Positions 8,565 through 17,625 of a stretch of DNA of 64,000 bases are shown here, piece after piece. The stretch comes from Phycisphaerales bacterium. GTDB taxonomy: Bacteria > Planctomycetota > Phycisphaerae > Phycisphaerales > SM1A02. Under the pieces are notes generated by a model, which saw only the letters and a program-made list of their open reading frames with translations, did not search any database and was not told the DNA's origin. The translations under genes and the position numbers were made by a program. The stretch spans positions 62,001 to 126,000 of the forward strand of contig JAJDDB010000004.1 of NCBI GenBank assembly GCA_029260575.1, given 5' to 3'. Position 1 is the first letter of the stretch. Each line of letters begins with the position of its first letter.

Positions 8565-11500
8565 TCAGGCGCGAGAGCGGCTGGTGACTTTCTCCACGAC
8601 TGTACTGACGACAAAGAATAACATCGGCACAATCAGGAGACCGACGACCGTGCCGACCAGCATGCCGCTGAATACTGTGATGCCAAGAATTTTTCGGCTT
8701 GAGGCGCCCGCGCCTGAGGCGGCGACAAGCGGGAGCACGCCGAGAATGAACGTAAACGCAGTCATCAACACCGCGCGATATCGCAGGCGGGCGGCCTGCA
8801 GCGCTGCATCGTGTATCGATTGTCCTTCACGACGGAGTTGGCTGGCATATTCCACAATCAGAATCGCTGTCTTGGCTGAAAGTCCGATGAGCAGGACAAT
8901 GCCGATCTGCACATACGCATCACGGCTCAAACCAAGCAGCGTAATGCCTAGCACAGCACCGAGCAGCGCAGCTGGAATCGCAGCAATCACTCCCAGTGGT
9001 GTTGTCCAGCTTCCGTATTGCGCTGCGAGCACAAGGAACACAATGAACGCAGACAGGAGGAATGTAGTTCCCATGCCGCCCGATGAAAGTTCCTGAAAAC
9101 TCAGACCGGTCCAGGCAAATCCGAATGACTCCGGCAAGGATTGGGTTGCGGTCGCTGCTGCGACATCAAGAACTTCGCCGGACCCGAAACCTGCAGCAGA
9201 ACTTCCGTTTATGAGCGCGCTTGCATACAGATTGTGATGGGTCACCGTCGCCGGCCCGACGGTTTCTTCGATTCGAACAAACGCACCGAGTGGAACCATG
9301 TCACCGTTACTGTTTCGAACCTGAATCTTCAGCAGATCATCCGGCGTCGAACGTGCTGTTGCCTCGGCCTGCACTTTGACCTGATTGATTCTTCCAAACC
9401 TCAAGAAATCATTGACATACACTGATCCGAGAAATGCCTGCAGCGCTTCATACACGCGATCGAGTGGAATGCCCATCGATTTGGCTTGCTCACGATCAAT
9501 TTCCAGTTGCAACTGCGGAACACCTGCGCGGTATGTCGAAAACGCCCGATTCACTGCTTTTTGTGAATTAAGAGATTGCGTCAGTTGCTGAGTCGCGACG
9601 GCAAGTTGCTCCTGGCCCACACCTGCGCGATCCTGCACCTGCATGGAGAAACCCCCGGAATTTCCGACGCCGGGCAGCGAAGGCGGAATGATGGGCATAA
9701 CGATTGCGTCCTGAATTGCACTCATCGGTCCAGTCAGCTTATTGACAATCATGGTGACATGCGCATCCGGACGCTCGTCCCAATTGTCGAGCGTCACGAA
9801 CAGCGTTGCAGCGTTTGCAGTTCGCGAATTGTCGAGCAACGAAAGCCCGGTGATCGCAACCACATCCGCAACGCCTTCCTGATCGAGACACAATTGTGTG
9901 ACACGTTCAGCCACGAGTTGTGATCGGTGCAGTGCCGCAGCATCCGGCAGCTGCACGCTTACAATGAAATAGCCCTCGTCCTCAGGTGGTACAAAACCGC
10001 CTGGCAGCCGGATAAATCCCAGAACTGCGACGGTTGCGAGAACGCCGAACAACAACAGCGCCGGAACAGCACCTCGCAGAATGAGCCGGGCTGACCAGAC
10101 GTATGCGCTTCGGGATGCTTCGAGCGCGCGATCAAACATACGGAAGGGCAGCAAAGGCTTTTTGTGCTTCTGCCGCAGCAGCGCAGCACACAACATTGGG
10201 CTGAGCGTCAGCGCATTGATACTGCTGAATACTGTCGCAACTGAAATTGTCACCGCAAACTGTTCGAACAACCTTCCAATGATTCCGCCGAGGAAAATCG
10301 TGGGTACGAAAACCGCAAGCAGCACGAGTGTCGTCGCGACAACCGGGCCGGTCACTTCCTGCATCGATTTGATCGCAGCTTCTCGGCGGGGCAGGCCGTC
10401 ATTGATCAAACGAGATGTATTTTCAACAACGACAATTGCATCATCGACGACAATTCCGATGACGAGCACGAGTCCGAAGAGTGTGATTGTGTTGAGCGTG
10501 TAGCCAAGTGCTGCAAGCACAATAAACGTGCCGACAAGCGACACCGGAATCGTCGCAGCAGGTATCAGCGTCGCCCGCCAGTCCTGCAGGAAGACAAACA
10601 CAGTCAACATGACAAGTCCGAGCGTGAGAAACAGCGTGATCAGAACCTCGCGAATGGACGCGCGAATCACATCAGTCGTATCAAGTACAACGGTGGCCTG
10701 CATCGCTTCGGGAAAGTCAAGTTCAAGTTGCTTGAGCTTTTCTTGAACGCTGTCTGCGACATCAATCGCATTGGCGCCGGGTAACTGATAGATGGCGATT
10801 GCTGATGCCGCCTGAGTGTTAAGCTGTGAAGTGAGATTGAATTGTTGCCCGCCGAGTTCGACACGCGCCACATCCGAGAGATGAATGATGCCGGTATCTC
10901 GATCCGACCGCAGCACAATCTCTTCAAACTGCTGCGGCTCAGACAACCGTCCTGATGCGAGAACCGAAAGTTGAACCGGTTGATCGAGCGGGGCAGGCGG
11001 CGCACCAATTTCGCCTGCTGCAACCTGCACATTCTGTTCTCTGATCGATTGTAGAACGTCAGCGACAGACAATTGTCGCACGCGCATCTTGTCGGGATCA
11101 AGCCAGATGCGCATACTGTATTCGGTGCCGAAGACAGTCACTTCGCCCACGCCGGGCACGCGCGCAAGCTCATCGCGAATGCGCAGTGCTGCGTAATCAG
11201 AAAGGAAAACGTCAGAGTATCTGCCGTCGGGCGAAAACAAACTGACCAGCATAGTGATCTCAGCGCTTTGCTTTTTTACGCTGATTCCAAGTCGGCGGAC
11301 TTCTTCGGGGAGGCGCGCTTCTGCCAGTGCAACGCGATTCTGCACCATCACCGATGCCATGTCGATATCCGTCCCGACTTCGAACGTAACAGTTAACGAC
11401 ATCGTGCCGTCCGAAGAACTGCTGCTTGTCATATACAGCATGCCTTCGACACCGTTGACCTGTTGTTCGATCGGAGTTGCGACTGTTTCAGCAACAGTCG

Positions 11501-11666
11501 CTGCGGATGCGCCTGGATATGACGCGCTGACGTTGATCGTCGGTGGTGCAATCTCGGGGTAGCGTGCGATGGGCAACGTGACCGCTGCGAGACCGCCCAT
11601 CAGGAGAATCGTGATTGAAATAACCCACGAAAAGACCGGGCGATCAATGAAGAATTTACTCAGCAC
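8565..11666 (-). CDS. RND efflux pump inner-membrane transporter (AcrB/MexB-like)
   Basis: 1033 residues, the normal length for HAE1-type RND pumps. It starts with FFIDRPVFSWVISI and PIARYPEIAPPTINVSASYPG, both hallmarks of the family. TM4 carries the proton-relay Asp pair in GIVVDDAIVVVENT. TM10-12 contain VQIGIVLLIGLSAKTAILIVEYA and AFTFILGVLPLVAASG. Two large periplasmic porter/docking domains lie after TM1 and TM7. It exports hydrophobic drugs or toxic compounds with proton antiport, as a trimer with the adaptor encoded upstream. The GTG start at 11666 overlaps the adaptor stop by 11 bases. No TolC-like outer-membrane gene or TetR regulator is present in the window. Confidence 0.96.
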   Translation of the reverse strand: MLSKFFIDRPVFSWVISITILLMGGLAAVTLPIARYPEIAPPTINVSASYPGASAATVAETVATPIEQQVNGVEGMLYMTSSSSSDGTMSLTVTFEVGTDIDMASVMVQNRVALAEARLPEEVRRLGISVKKQSAEITMLVSLFSPDGRYSDVFLSDYAALRIRDELARVPGVGEVTVFGTEYSMRIWLDPDKMRVRQLSVADVLQSIREQNVQVAAGEIGAPPAPLDQPVQLSVLASGRLSEPQQFEEIVLRSDRDTGIIHLSDVARVELGGQQFNLTSQLNTQAASAIAIYQLPGANAIDVADSVQEKLKQLELDFPEAMQATVVLDTTDVIRASIREVLITLFLTLGLVMLTVFVFLQDWRATLIPAATIPVSLVGTFIVLAALGYTLNTITLFGLVLVIGIVVDDAIVVVENTSRLINDGLPRREAAIKSMQEVTGPVVATTLVLLAVFVPTIFLGGIIGRLFEQFAVTISVATVFSSINALTLSPMLCAALLRQKHKKPLLPFRMFDRALEASRSAYVWSARLILRGAVPALLLFGVLATVAVLGFIRLPGGFVPPEDEGYFIVSVQLPDAAALHRSQLVAERVTQLCLDQEGVADVVAITGLSLLDNSRTANAATLFVTLDNWDERPDAHVTMIVNKLTGPMSAIQDAIVMPIIPPSLPGVGNSGGFSMQVQDRAGVGQEQLAVATQQLTQSLNSQKAVNRAFSTYRAGVPQLQLEIDREQAKSMGIPLDRVYEALQAFLGSVYVNDFLRFGRINQVKVQAEATARSTPDDLLKIQVRNSNGDMVPLGAFVRIEETVGPATVTHHNLYASALINGSSAAGFGSGEVLDVAAATATQSLPESFGFAWTGLSFQELSSGGMGTTFLLSAFIVFLVLAAQYGSWTTPLGVIAAIPAALLGAVLGITLLGLSRDAYVQIGIVLLIGLSAKTAILIVEYASQLRREGQSIHDAALQAARLRYRAVLMTAFTFILGVLPLVAASGAGASSRKILGITVFSGMLVGTVVGLLIVPMLFFVVSTVVEKVTSRSRA

Positions 11667-12828
11667 CGACGCGATCCTCGGTTGACGACGGCACTGCTTC
11701 TGATTCGTCGCGCGTCATTGTTTCCACGATGACGGTCATCTGCGGGCGGACGCGCTGAAAACCGCGAACGATAACGCTCTCGGAATCACTTAACCCCTTC
11801 AGGATAACTCGATACGCACCAACACGATCGCCGAGTTCGAGGTCATTCCGATGCACGATGTTCTTTTCATCCACAGTCAGGACAAATGGACCGACCACGT
11901 CGTATTGAATGGCTGTCTGTTCAATGAGCAGAGCAGTTTCGGCCGGTCTTTGCAGAACAGCTTGTGCATACATGCCGGGAAGCAGAATTCGGTCGGCATT
12001 GGCAAATCGGGCCCGCACCAGAATTGTGCCGGTTGTCGGATCCACCTGATTGTCTGCGTAATCCACAACTCCGACCTCACCGTAATCCGTACCATCAGCC
12101 AGCACGAGACGAACTTCAAGCGTCGGCGGGCGATTGTCGTTGGTGCCCTGCGCGCGTTGATTGCGCATACCTTCAAGCAGGCGCTGCTCATCAACGTAGA
12201 AGTACACGAACATGGGCTGCATTTGCACGATGCGTGTCAATAGCGTCGGCTCGGTTTGGCCGACGAGATTGCCAACATCAACCTTGGTTTCACTGATTCG
12301 GCCAGCCACAGGCGCGCGAATATCCGTATAGCTGAGATTCAACTCAGCTTCTGCTACGGCTGCCATCGCGCTGGCCAGCTCCGCTTCCGCAAGGGCAGCG
12401 CCGGCTTCGGCGTTTGTAATTTCAACAGGAGTAGCAGCATTATTTTCCGCAGCTCGCCGGACGCGTTCGAGATTCGTCGCAGCTTTGTCACGATCAGCTT
12501 GCCGGGCTGCAACCTGTGCCTTCGCACGAAGCAGCGCCACGTCGTAGGTTTTCGGATCAATCGTATACAGCGGATCTCCACGCTGAACATCCTGCATGTC
12601 CGTGAAGTGAATCTCCTGCAAATACCCCGGCACCCGTGCGCGAATCTCGACTACTTCACCGGCCGAAGTCGAACTCGGAAATCGCAGTTCAACTCCCACA
12701 TCGCGCGTGATCGGCGGTGCAACAGTGACAGTCGGCGGGGGCGGAGCAGCGTACTCATTGCGCTCGCGACATCCACACCCAAGAACCAATGACAAGAGCG
12801 TAAGTGTCTGTATTGCTCGACGGATCAT
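11656..12828 (-). CDS. RND efflux periplasmic adaptor (membrane fusion protein)
   Basis: 390-residue adaptor of the AcrA/MexA family and partner of the overlapping transporter gene. The lipoprotein signal ends LSLVLGCGC. The barrel-sandwich hybrid halves (VVEIRARVPGYLQEIHF and LNLSYTDIRAPVAGRISETKVDVG) flank an alpha-hairpin rich in Ala, Arg and Glu (residues about 95-155). A beta-barrel and a membrane-proximal domain follow (GDRVGAYRVILKGLSDSESVIVRG). It bridges the inner-membrane pump and an outer-membrane channel. The ATG at 12828 is used; it is the first gene of the efflux operon. Confidence 0.94.
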   Translation of the reverse strand: MIRRAIQTLTLLSLVLGCGCRERNEYAAPPPPTVTVAPPITRDVGVELRFPSSTSAGEVVEIRARVPGYLQEIHFTDMQDVQRGDPLYTIDPKTYDVALLRAKAQVAARQADRDKAATNLERVRRAAENNAATPVEITNAEAGAALAEAELASAMAAVAEAELNLSYTDIRAPVAGRISETKVDVGNLVGQTEPTLLTRIVQMQPMFVYFYVDEQRLLEGMRNQRAQGTNDNRPPTLEVRLVLADGTDYGEVGVVDYADNQVDPTTGTILVRARFANADRILLPGMYAQAVLQRPAETALLIEQTAIQYDVVGPFVLTVDEKNIVHRNDLELGDRVGAYRVILKGLSDSESVIVRGFQRVRPQMTVIVETMTRDESEAVPSSTEDRVGAE

Positions 12829-12990
12829 GACTGCTCAATGATTCTTGCCGGTCGTTCACACAACGTGTGCTGATGTACGAGTTTTCGCACCGATTGCACA
12901 GCATACCAGAAGTCCATTGAGTCGCGCCGCTCACCGTGATCGAGTTCTGCGCAAAGCATGTGCTGCATACTCCGAAGAGTTCACCCGACA

Positions 12991-13034
12991 TAAAAGAACG
13001 AACGACCATGGGCGCGGATCCCAATGGTCGTTCG
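12991..13034 (-). terminator. Intrinsic terminator after the Arg/Pro-rich gene
   Basis: Inverted arms CGAACGACCATGGG (12999-13012) and CCCAATGGTCGTTCG (13020-13034) with a 7-base loop and one bulge. On the minus strand the hairpin is followed by TTCTTTTA. It separates the gene ending at 13062 from the efflux operon. No gene is seen in the rest of 12829-13061. Confidence 0.75.
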
Positions 13035-13061
13035 AAAGTGGGGCGAACTGTTGAATTCGAA

Positions 13062-13724
13062 TCAGTTCTGCACCGCATCATCGTTCGGTGGCGGTGGGGG
13101 ATTGTGTTGACCTTGCCGGCGATGTTTGGGTCGCCGGTTCGGCCCGACAGCGTCTTTGGGAAGCGCATCTTCGAGCGCGTGACCACAACGCGGGCAGTGT
13201 CCGGGCGCACCCTGTTGTGATTCTGGGCCGCGCCGTCTCTGGCCGGGTCCCGGCATTGCGGAAGCGCGATTCGGATGTGCGTGCCGTGCGCCGCGCATTG
13301 AGGGACCCGGTCGTTGCGATCGACCTTGTTGATCAAAGTGCCGGTCTCGGCCCGGGCCAGGACGTTGGAATTGTTCTTCGGCGCGTGGGCTTTGGCATTG
13401 CCGCATAGAGTGGAATCGTCGCATCATTCGAAAGCGCTGCATCATTGCGCTGTGGCGTCTTCCGGGGTTTTGAAAAGCCCCTTGAATACCCTTATTCTTC
13501 GCGCCGCGCTTCTGCATTTCTGCCGCTCCGCGTTGCTGTACGTGCTTCTTGACATCGCGGGATTTGCGTTGCAGTACCGGATCGTTGTGTTCCGCATCAA
13601 ATGCATCCCGATGTTCCGGTAGAATCTGCGATTGACCGGGCGGCGGCGGATGGATTGCATGGACTGCGCTGTTGAATGTTGCAGCGACGATTGTCAGACA
13701 AAGTGCGAGGTATAGCTGTCGCAT
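13062..13724 (-). CDS. Small secreted Arg/Gln/Pro-rich protein with zinc-ribbon-like tail
   Basis: 220 residues, family not recognised. Residues 1-23 are a clear signal peptide ending near NSAVHA. The mature protein is low-complexity, dominated by R, Q, H, P and G. Near the C-terminus is HCPRCGHALEDALPK, half of a possible zinc ribbon (one CxxC only), then a basic, Pro-rich end. AAAGGAG lies eight bases before the ATG at 13724, a strong ribosome binding site. This and its own terminator support a real, well-translated gene despite the odd composition. By inference it may bind polyanions or metals at the cell surface. Confidence 0.65.
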   Translation of the reverse strand: MRQLYLALCLTIVAATFNSAVHAIHPPPPGQSQILPEHRDAFDAEHNDPVLQRKSRDVKKHVQQRGAAEMQKRGAKNKGIQGAFQNPGRRHSAMMQRFRMMRRFHSMRQCQSPRAEEQFQRPGPGRDRHFDQQGRSQRPGPSMRGARHAHPNRASAMPGPGQRRRGPESQQGAPGHCPRCGHALEDALPKDAVGPNRRPKHRRQGQHNPPPPPNDDAVQN

Positions 13725-13780
13725 GGAAAATGCTCCTTTGCGTTAGTGTGAAAACTCAATGTGAGTGCAACAGACCGTTG

Positions 13781-15673
13781 TCAGGGACACTGGCCCCAAT
13801 TCATGATCACCTCAAGGAGATCAAGAACATTGACAACGTCATCCATATTGACGTCTGCCGCGCATGCGGGACATAAACCCCACGAATTGAGTACTAAAAG
13901 GAGATCAAAGATGCCGACAGTCCCGTTGCCATTGATATCACCGAGGCAGCGGTCCGGAACTACGAACACGTTTTCGGGAAGTTCATCGCCGATGTTGGTG
14001 TTGCGCCGAATGACTGTGGCGAGTGTCTGGTCGTTCACCATGCGGACCATATACTCCGGCAGGTACGACTGATACCAGAATCGATCACCATCACGCAGTC
14101 GAACAAGCTGATCAGTGAGAACGCGCGCAAGCGTTTCGCCAACCATCGCACCGGGACGATGCGGCTCTGCGAGCATGCCAACCCACGCGTCTATCTCATC
14201 AGAATTCGCGTACGCCGCTGCAAGTTTTGCCTGAATGCCTGCGTCAGGATTGATATCAGCAAACGTCAGAGCGGGTTTGCGGCCAAATGCTGCGCGCACC
14301 TGATTGTATGTTGCCAGTCCGTGATCGCGGCCACGCTGAATATTCAGCGAAGCCAGATCAAACCCGCCCGCGCCGGGCGCGCCAAACAGAAAGTTGCGTA
14401 CATCATCACGCACATACGGATCAACTTCCTGGGAGGCAATGCAGTACAGACCGCGCAGCAACGGCTCGACGCCGTAGTCAATGACTTCCTGCGGGCTGAA
14501 AAATGCCTCGGCAAGTTCGAGATGCCCAGCGGGGATTTCGTTGCCTTCGGGCCCCACACGCATCAACGGTGAGGACAACATTGTGTGTCCCACTCGATAC
14601 GCTGCAGTAGCAAAAATGTTGGAAATACCGGGGTGTACGTTAGGTCGATAGCCCTGATACTGCGGCAGCGCATCCGGCCCGAGCAGCACCGGCAGAAACT
14701 CTCGAATCGTGATGGCCTGCATTTCCGCTGCGACTATCGCGCGGGCCTGTTCGTACACTTCATCACCGCTCAGCACCGGCAGAATCAGGTTCAGAAAGTC
14801 AGCCCAGAAATTGTGTTCACGCATCCAGACAACGTGCATCGCGGTCAGGCCGACTTGTTCATTTGCGCGCACGTCGCCGGCAAGAAAAAACGAAGGATCA
14901 AACGCAGTCGGAGCATTGGCAAAGCCATTCGTGTTGAACGGCAGAAGGTTGCCCGCACTCGTGCGAAGCCGACCGCTTCCATCCAGGCTGCGCAATTCAT
15001 TTGCACGATCACTCTCTGACCCGTACACATTGGATGCATCAATGAATGCGGTGATGTTGTTGAGTTGTTGACGAACACCATTGACGTAGTCATACGCCGA
15101 ACGATCAAGGCCCATGATCACATCACCGCTGCCATCCGGATCAAACCACAGATCGAATGCGGGAATCAGAATGTCGAACGTCTCTGCCGGGCTTGCAATC
15201 GGTGTCTCGTCAATGTCATGGTCCAGGAACTGACCCCATTGCCACAGGTACGCCGAAGCGCCCTTTGCGTTGGGGTGGCTTTGGTATTGAGCGCATACCG
15301 CGTTGCTGATGGTTCGCGGGTTCGGACGGCTGAGTCCGCCGGGAATATCGCCGATTGAATCGCTGTAGCTCTCCGGCGTCAATCGCAGGAGCACAGTACC
15401 GGCCGCGCCGCGCAGCGGGTACATCGCATTGTTAAACGTCCCGTCGATCGTGCGAAACTCCTGTGGGAACCGCGCGGGGCCGACAGTGCCATTTCTTGGC
15501 GCGTGATCGGCCGGCGGTCGCACAGCGGGTCGCTGCACGAGTGAACTCGGGCGATCCCTGTCTGCCTGTGAAGACCCGGGAGTCTGGCTTGATGCAGCCC
15601 AAACAACGGTTGGAATCAAAATTGCCGCCCATGCGATCTGTACCATTGAATGACGAGTCATGGTCATCTCCAT
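13781..15673 (-). CDS. Secreted animal-type heme peroxidase with C-terminal dockerin-like domain
   Basis: 630 residues from ATG at 15673 (ATGs at 15667 and 15661 are also in frame; GGGGA precedes the first). A signal peptide (VQIAWAAILIPTVVWA) is followed by a peroxidase domain of the animal/peroxidasin family. LWQWGQFLDHDIDETP carries the distal His, YRVGHTMLSSPLMR the proximal heme His, and LNIQRGRDHGLATYNQVR is the family signature. About 56 C-terminal residues hold two dockerin-like calcium loops (GDINGNGTVGIFDLL and DVNMDDVVNVLDLLEVI). By family it would oxidise halides or organics with peroxide outside the cell. It faces an ECF sigma factor gene across a shared 174-bp region, suggesting control by that sigma factor. 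Confidence 0.9.
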   Translation of the reverse strand: MEMTMTRHSMVQIAWAAILIPTVVWAASSQTPGSSQADRDRPSSLVQRPAVRPPADHAPRNGTVGPARFPQEFRTIDGTFNNAMYPLRGAAGTVLLRLTPESYSDSIGDIPGGLSRPNPRTISNAVCAQYQSHPNAKGASAYLWQWGQFLDHDIDETPIASPAETFDILIPAFDLWFDPDGSGDVIMGLDRSAYDYVNGVRQQLNNITAFIDASNVYGSESDRANELRSLDGSGRLRTSAGNLLPFNTNGFANAPTAFDPSFFLAGDVRANEQVGLTAMHVVWMREHNFWADFLNLILPVLSGDEVYEQARAIVAAEMQAITIREFLPVLLGPDALPQYQGYRPNVHPGISNIFATAAYRVGHTMLSSPLMRVGPEGNEIPAGHLELAEAFFSPQEVIDYGVEPLLRGLYCIASQEVDPYVRDDVRNFLFGAPGAGGFDLASLNIQRGRDHGLATYNQVRAAFGRKPALTFADINPDAGIQAKLAAAYANSDEIDAWVGMLAEPHRPGAMVGETLARVLTDQLVRLRDGDRFWYQSYLPEYMVRMVNDQTLATVIRRNTNIGDELPENVFVVPDRCLGDINGNGTVGIFDLLLVLNSWGLCPACAADVNMDDVVNVLDLLEVIMNWGQCP

Positions 15674-15847
15674 CTTTCTGTCCCCAAAGGTCGGCCGATG
15701 CTGATACCGCGCCGGCCGCACCATGAAAGTTACACCATCTTCAGCGCTTCGGGACATACTTTTTCCGCATCTGCGACCATTGCTATTTACCCACGAAATC
15801 TTGTCCCCTGCGGATCGTTTTACGACAAGATGGGTAGGAGAATTCCC

Positions 15848-16390
15848 GTGCCTGCAAGAACGACCGGCCGAGGCGGCCACGATGTATTCGAGATTCTGGT
15901 CCGAGAACATGCAGACATGTTGACCGCATATCTCCGGAGCATTCTGTGGGATACGAATGCGGTTGACGATGTTTTTCAGGAAACAATGCTCGTCGCGTGG
16001 CGCCGGCTTGATGATTACGACCGGCAGCGGCCGTTCGGTCCGTGGCTGCGCGGGATTGCAGCCAGACTGGTATTGCAACACAGACGCAAGGCTGCACGCG
16101 GCGGTTTGAGCTGCGCTCCGGAAGTTCTGGCTGCACTTGATGCACGATTTGAAACGATGACGCAGATGCCCGGCGATTCGTTTCGCAATCGCGTTGACCG
16201 CCTGCTTGAGTGCCTGAAGAAACTTCCTGAGAAACTGCGCACGGTCATTGAGTTGACCTACGCGCGTGAGATCATGCTTCGTCAGGTCGCGCTGGCTGTA
16301 GGTAGCTCGGAAGAAGCTGTCAAGAAGCGCGTACAGCGCGGCAGACAACTGTTGGCCGATTGCCTGCAATCTTCGGAGTCTCATGTATGA
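15848..16390 (+). CDS. ECF-type RNA polymerase sigma factor
   Basis: 180 residues. Region 2 reads LVREHADMLTAYLRSILWDTNAVDDVFQETMLVAWRRL (about residues 14-51) and region 4 reads LPEKLRTVIELTYAREIMLRQVALAVGSSEEAVKKRVQRGRQLL, a helix-turn-helix for -35 recognition. The start is taken as GTG 15848 because AGGAG sits seven bases before it; an in-frame ATG at 15830 would add six residues but lacks a site. The stop overlaps the next gene as ATGA. The family belongs to the many stand-alone ECF groups of planctomycetes, and the target may include the divergent peroxidase. Confidence 0.92.
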   Translation: MPARTTGRGGHDVFEILVREHADMLTAYLRSILWDTNAVDDVFQETMLVAWRRLDDYDRQRPFGPWLRGIAARLVLQHRRKAARGGLSCAPEVLAALDARFETMTQMPGDSFRNRVDRLLECLKKLPEKLRTVIELTYAREIMLRQVALAVGSSEEAVKKRVQRGRQLLADCLQSSESHV

Positions 16391-17613
16391 ACAACCATAT
16401 ACCGAACCAGCAGGGCAGTAGTTCGACCGCGATTGAGCCGGCGCCGACAGATGATGTTCAGCGTATTGCTGATGAACAGTTCGCACACGGTCTTCTGCAG
16501 TTTCTGCACCGTGACACGCGCGCTGTTCAAGATGCGAGGATCACCCAAGCCATGAACGCACTGCGAAGTGAAACAGAGCGATCACCGGTTGCCGGCCGGA
16601 TCAAAATAAAGCGCTCGTCGTGGCGCGGTGTTACCGCTGCCGCAGCAAGTCTGATGCTGGTTGCTGTTCTGGCAATGCTCGGTTTGCCGACGGATCAAAC
16701 TGCGCACGCAATGGTGCAGGCATCCATCGAAGCATCTGCTGAAGCAGGCCCGAGACGCTACGAAGTTCGCGCCCAGCATCCGTATTCTGATGATGATGAA
16801 ACCGAACCGATCGCAACGCTTGACCTGCACGGTGTCGATCGCATGCTGTTTCGCGCCCAGTCGCCGCACGGACACCGACTTGTCGTCGGGCGGAATCCCG
16901 GCGGGCATTGGGCAGTTCGGCCGGATGGCGCAATCGAACACTTTGACGCGCGTCGGCCCTGGCCGCGCTGGGCGGAATTCAGTGATAGAACGCTCCTGTT
17001 GGAATCCGTTGACTCGCTTCTGAAGCGCCTAAGCAAAGATTACAATCTGCAGTACGTTCAGGCTGTGTCGAATTCCAAAGCTGAGAGTGCGAAACCGTTT
17101 GATCAGATCACCGCAACCAGGACCGATGGCCCGCGGCAGTTTCCTGATCGCATTGAATTGCAGCTTGATCCTGCGACGCACATTGTGCAGCGGATGGAAT
17201 TGCATTGGTCCTTTGAACGACTCGGGCTGGATGCAGAACGCATGCGGCGACACCGAGCGCGCAGGCATGACACGGCTGGCGCTGATGAGGCTCCCAGCGA
17301 CGAACCTCGGCTGGGGGAACGCCGTCGTCGACGCATGCACGGTGATGACGGCCAGGCGAAACGGAATCCCTCGCAACGACAATCCGGAATTGATGACCAG
17401 CCACCACATGATCGGATACCTCGACGCCGCGATCCCAGCAACAGCGATGGTGATTTGCGATCGGACGATGGCCACCGGCCGCGTTTTCTCGATCGAGCGC
17501 CAGAGTTTCGCGATGGACGCAACATGCCGCCGCCGCGCGTGATCATTTTCGAACTGGTCGACCAGCCGGAATTCTCAAAAGACTGGTTCGATCCGGAAAC
17601 GCATGTCGATTGA
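16387..17613 (+). CDS. Anti-sigma-like membrane protein with disordered charged region
   Basis: 408 residues, translationally coupled to the ECF sigma gene by an ATGA overlap. The first 75 residues are cytoplasmic and helical (QFAHGLLQFLHRDTRAVQDARITQAMNAL). A single transmembrane helix follows (VTAAAASLMLVAVLAMLGL). The extracytoplasmic part starts with a LolA-like beta domain (RYEVRAQHPYSD, TLDLHGVDRMLFRAQSPHGH, NPGGHWAVRPDG). About residues 270-385 form a long Arg/Asp-rich, probably unstructured stretch before a short conserved-looking end. Position and topology suggest it tethers the sigma factor and releases it on an envelope signal. No ZAS-type HxxxCxxC motif is seen, so the call is contextual. 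Confidence 0.7.
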   Translation: MNNHIPNQQGSSSTAIEPAPTDDVQRIADEQFAHGLLQFLHRDTRAVQDARITQAMNALRSETERSPVAGRIKIKRSSWRGVTAAAASLMLVAVLAMLGLPTDQTAHAMVQASIEASAEAGPRRYEVRAQHPYSDDDETEPIATLDLHGVDRMLFRAQSPHGHRLVVGRNPGGHWAVRPDGAIEHFDARRPWPRWAEFSDRTLLLESVDSLLKRLSKDYNLQYVQAVSNSKAESAKPFDQITATRTDGPRQFPDRIELQLDPATHIVQRMELHWSFERLGLDAERMRRHRARRHDTAGADEAPSDEPRLGERRRRRMHGDDGQAKRNPSQRQSGIDDQPPHDRIPRRRDPSNSDGDLRSDDGHRPRFLDRAPEFRDGRNMPPPRVIIFELVDQPEFSKDWFDPETHVD

Positions 17614-17625
17614 CTTCGGTGTGCC

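Noticed and set aside
7382-8587. 401-residue plus-strand open frame
   Set aside because: Antisense to the ZntB-like transporter; Ser/Arg-rich with no recognisable fold.
15674-16486. N-terminal extension of the heme peroxidase
   Set aside because: It would overlap the ECF sigma factor on the other strand and would bury the signal peptide.
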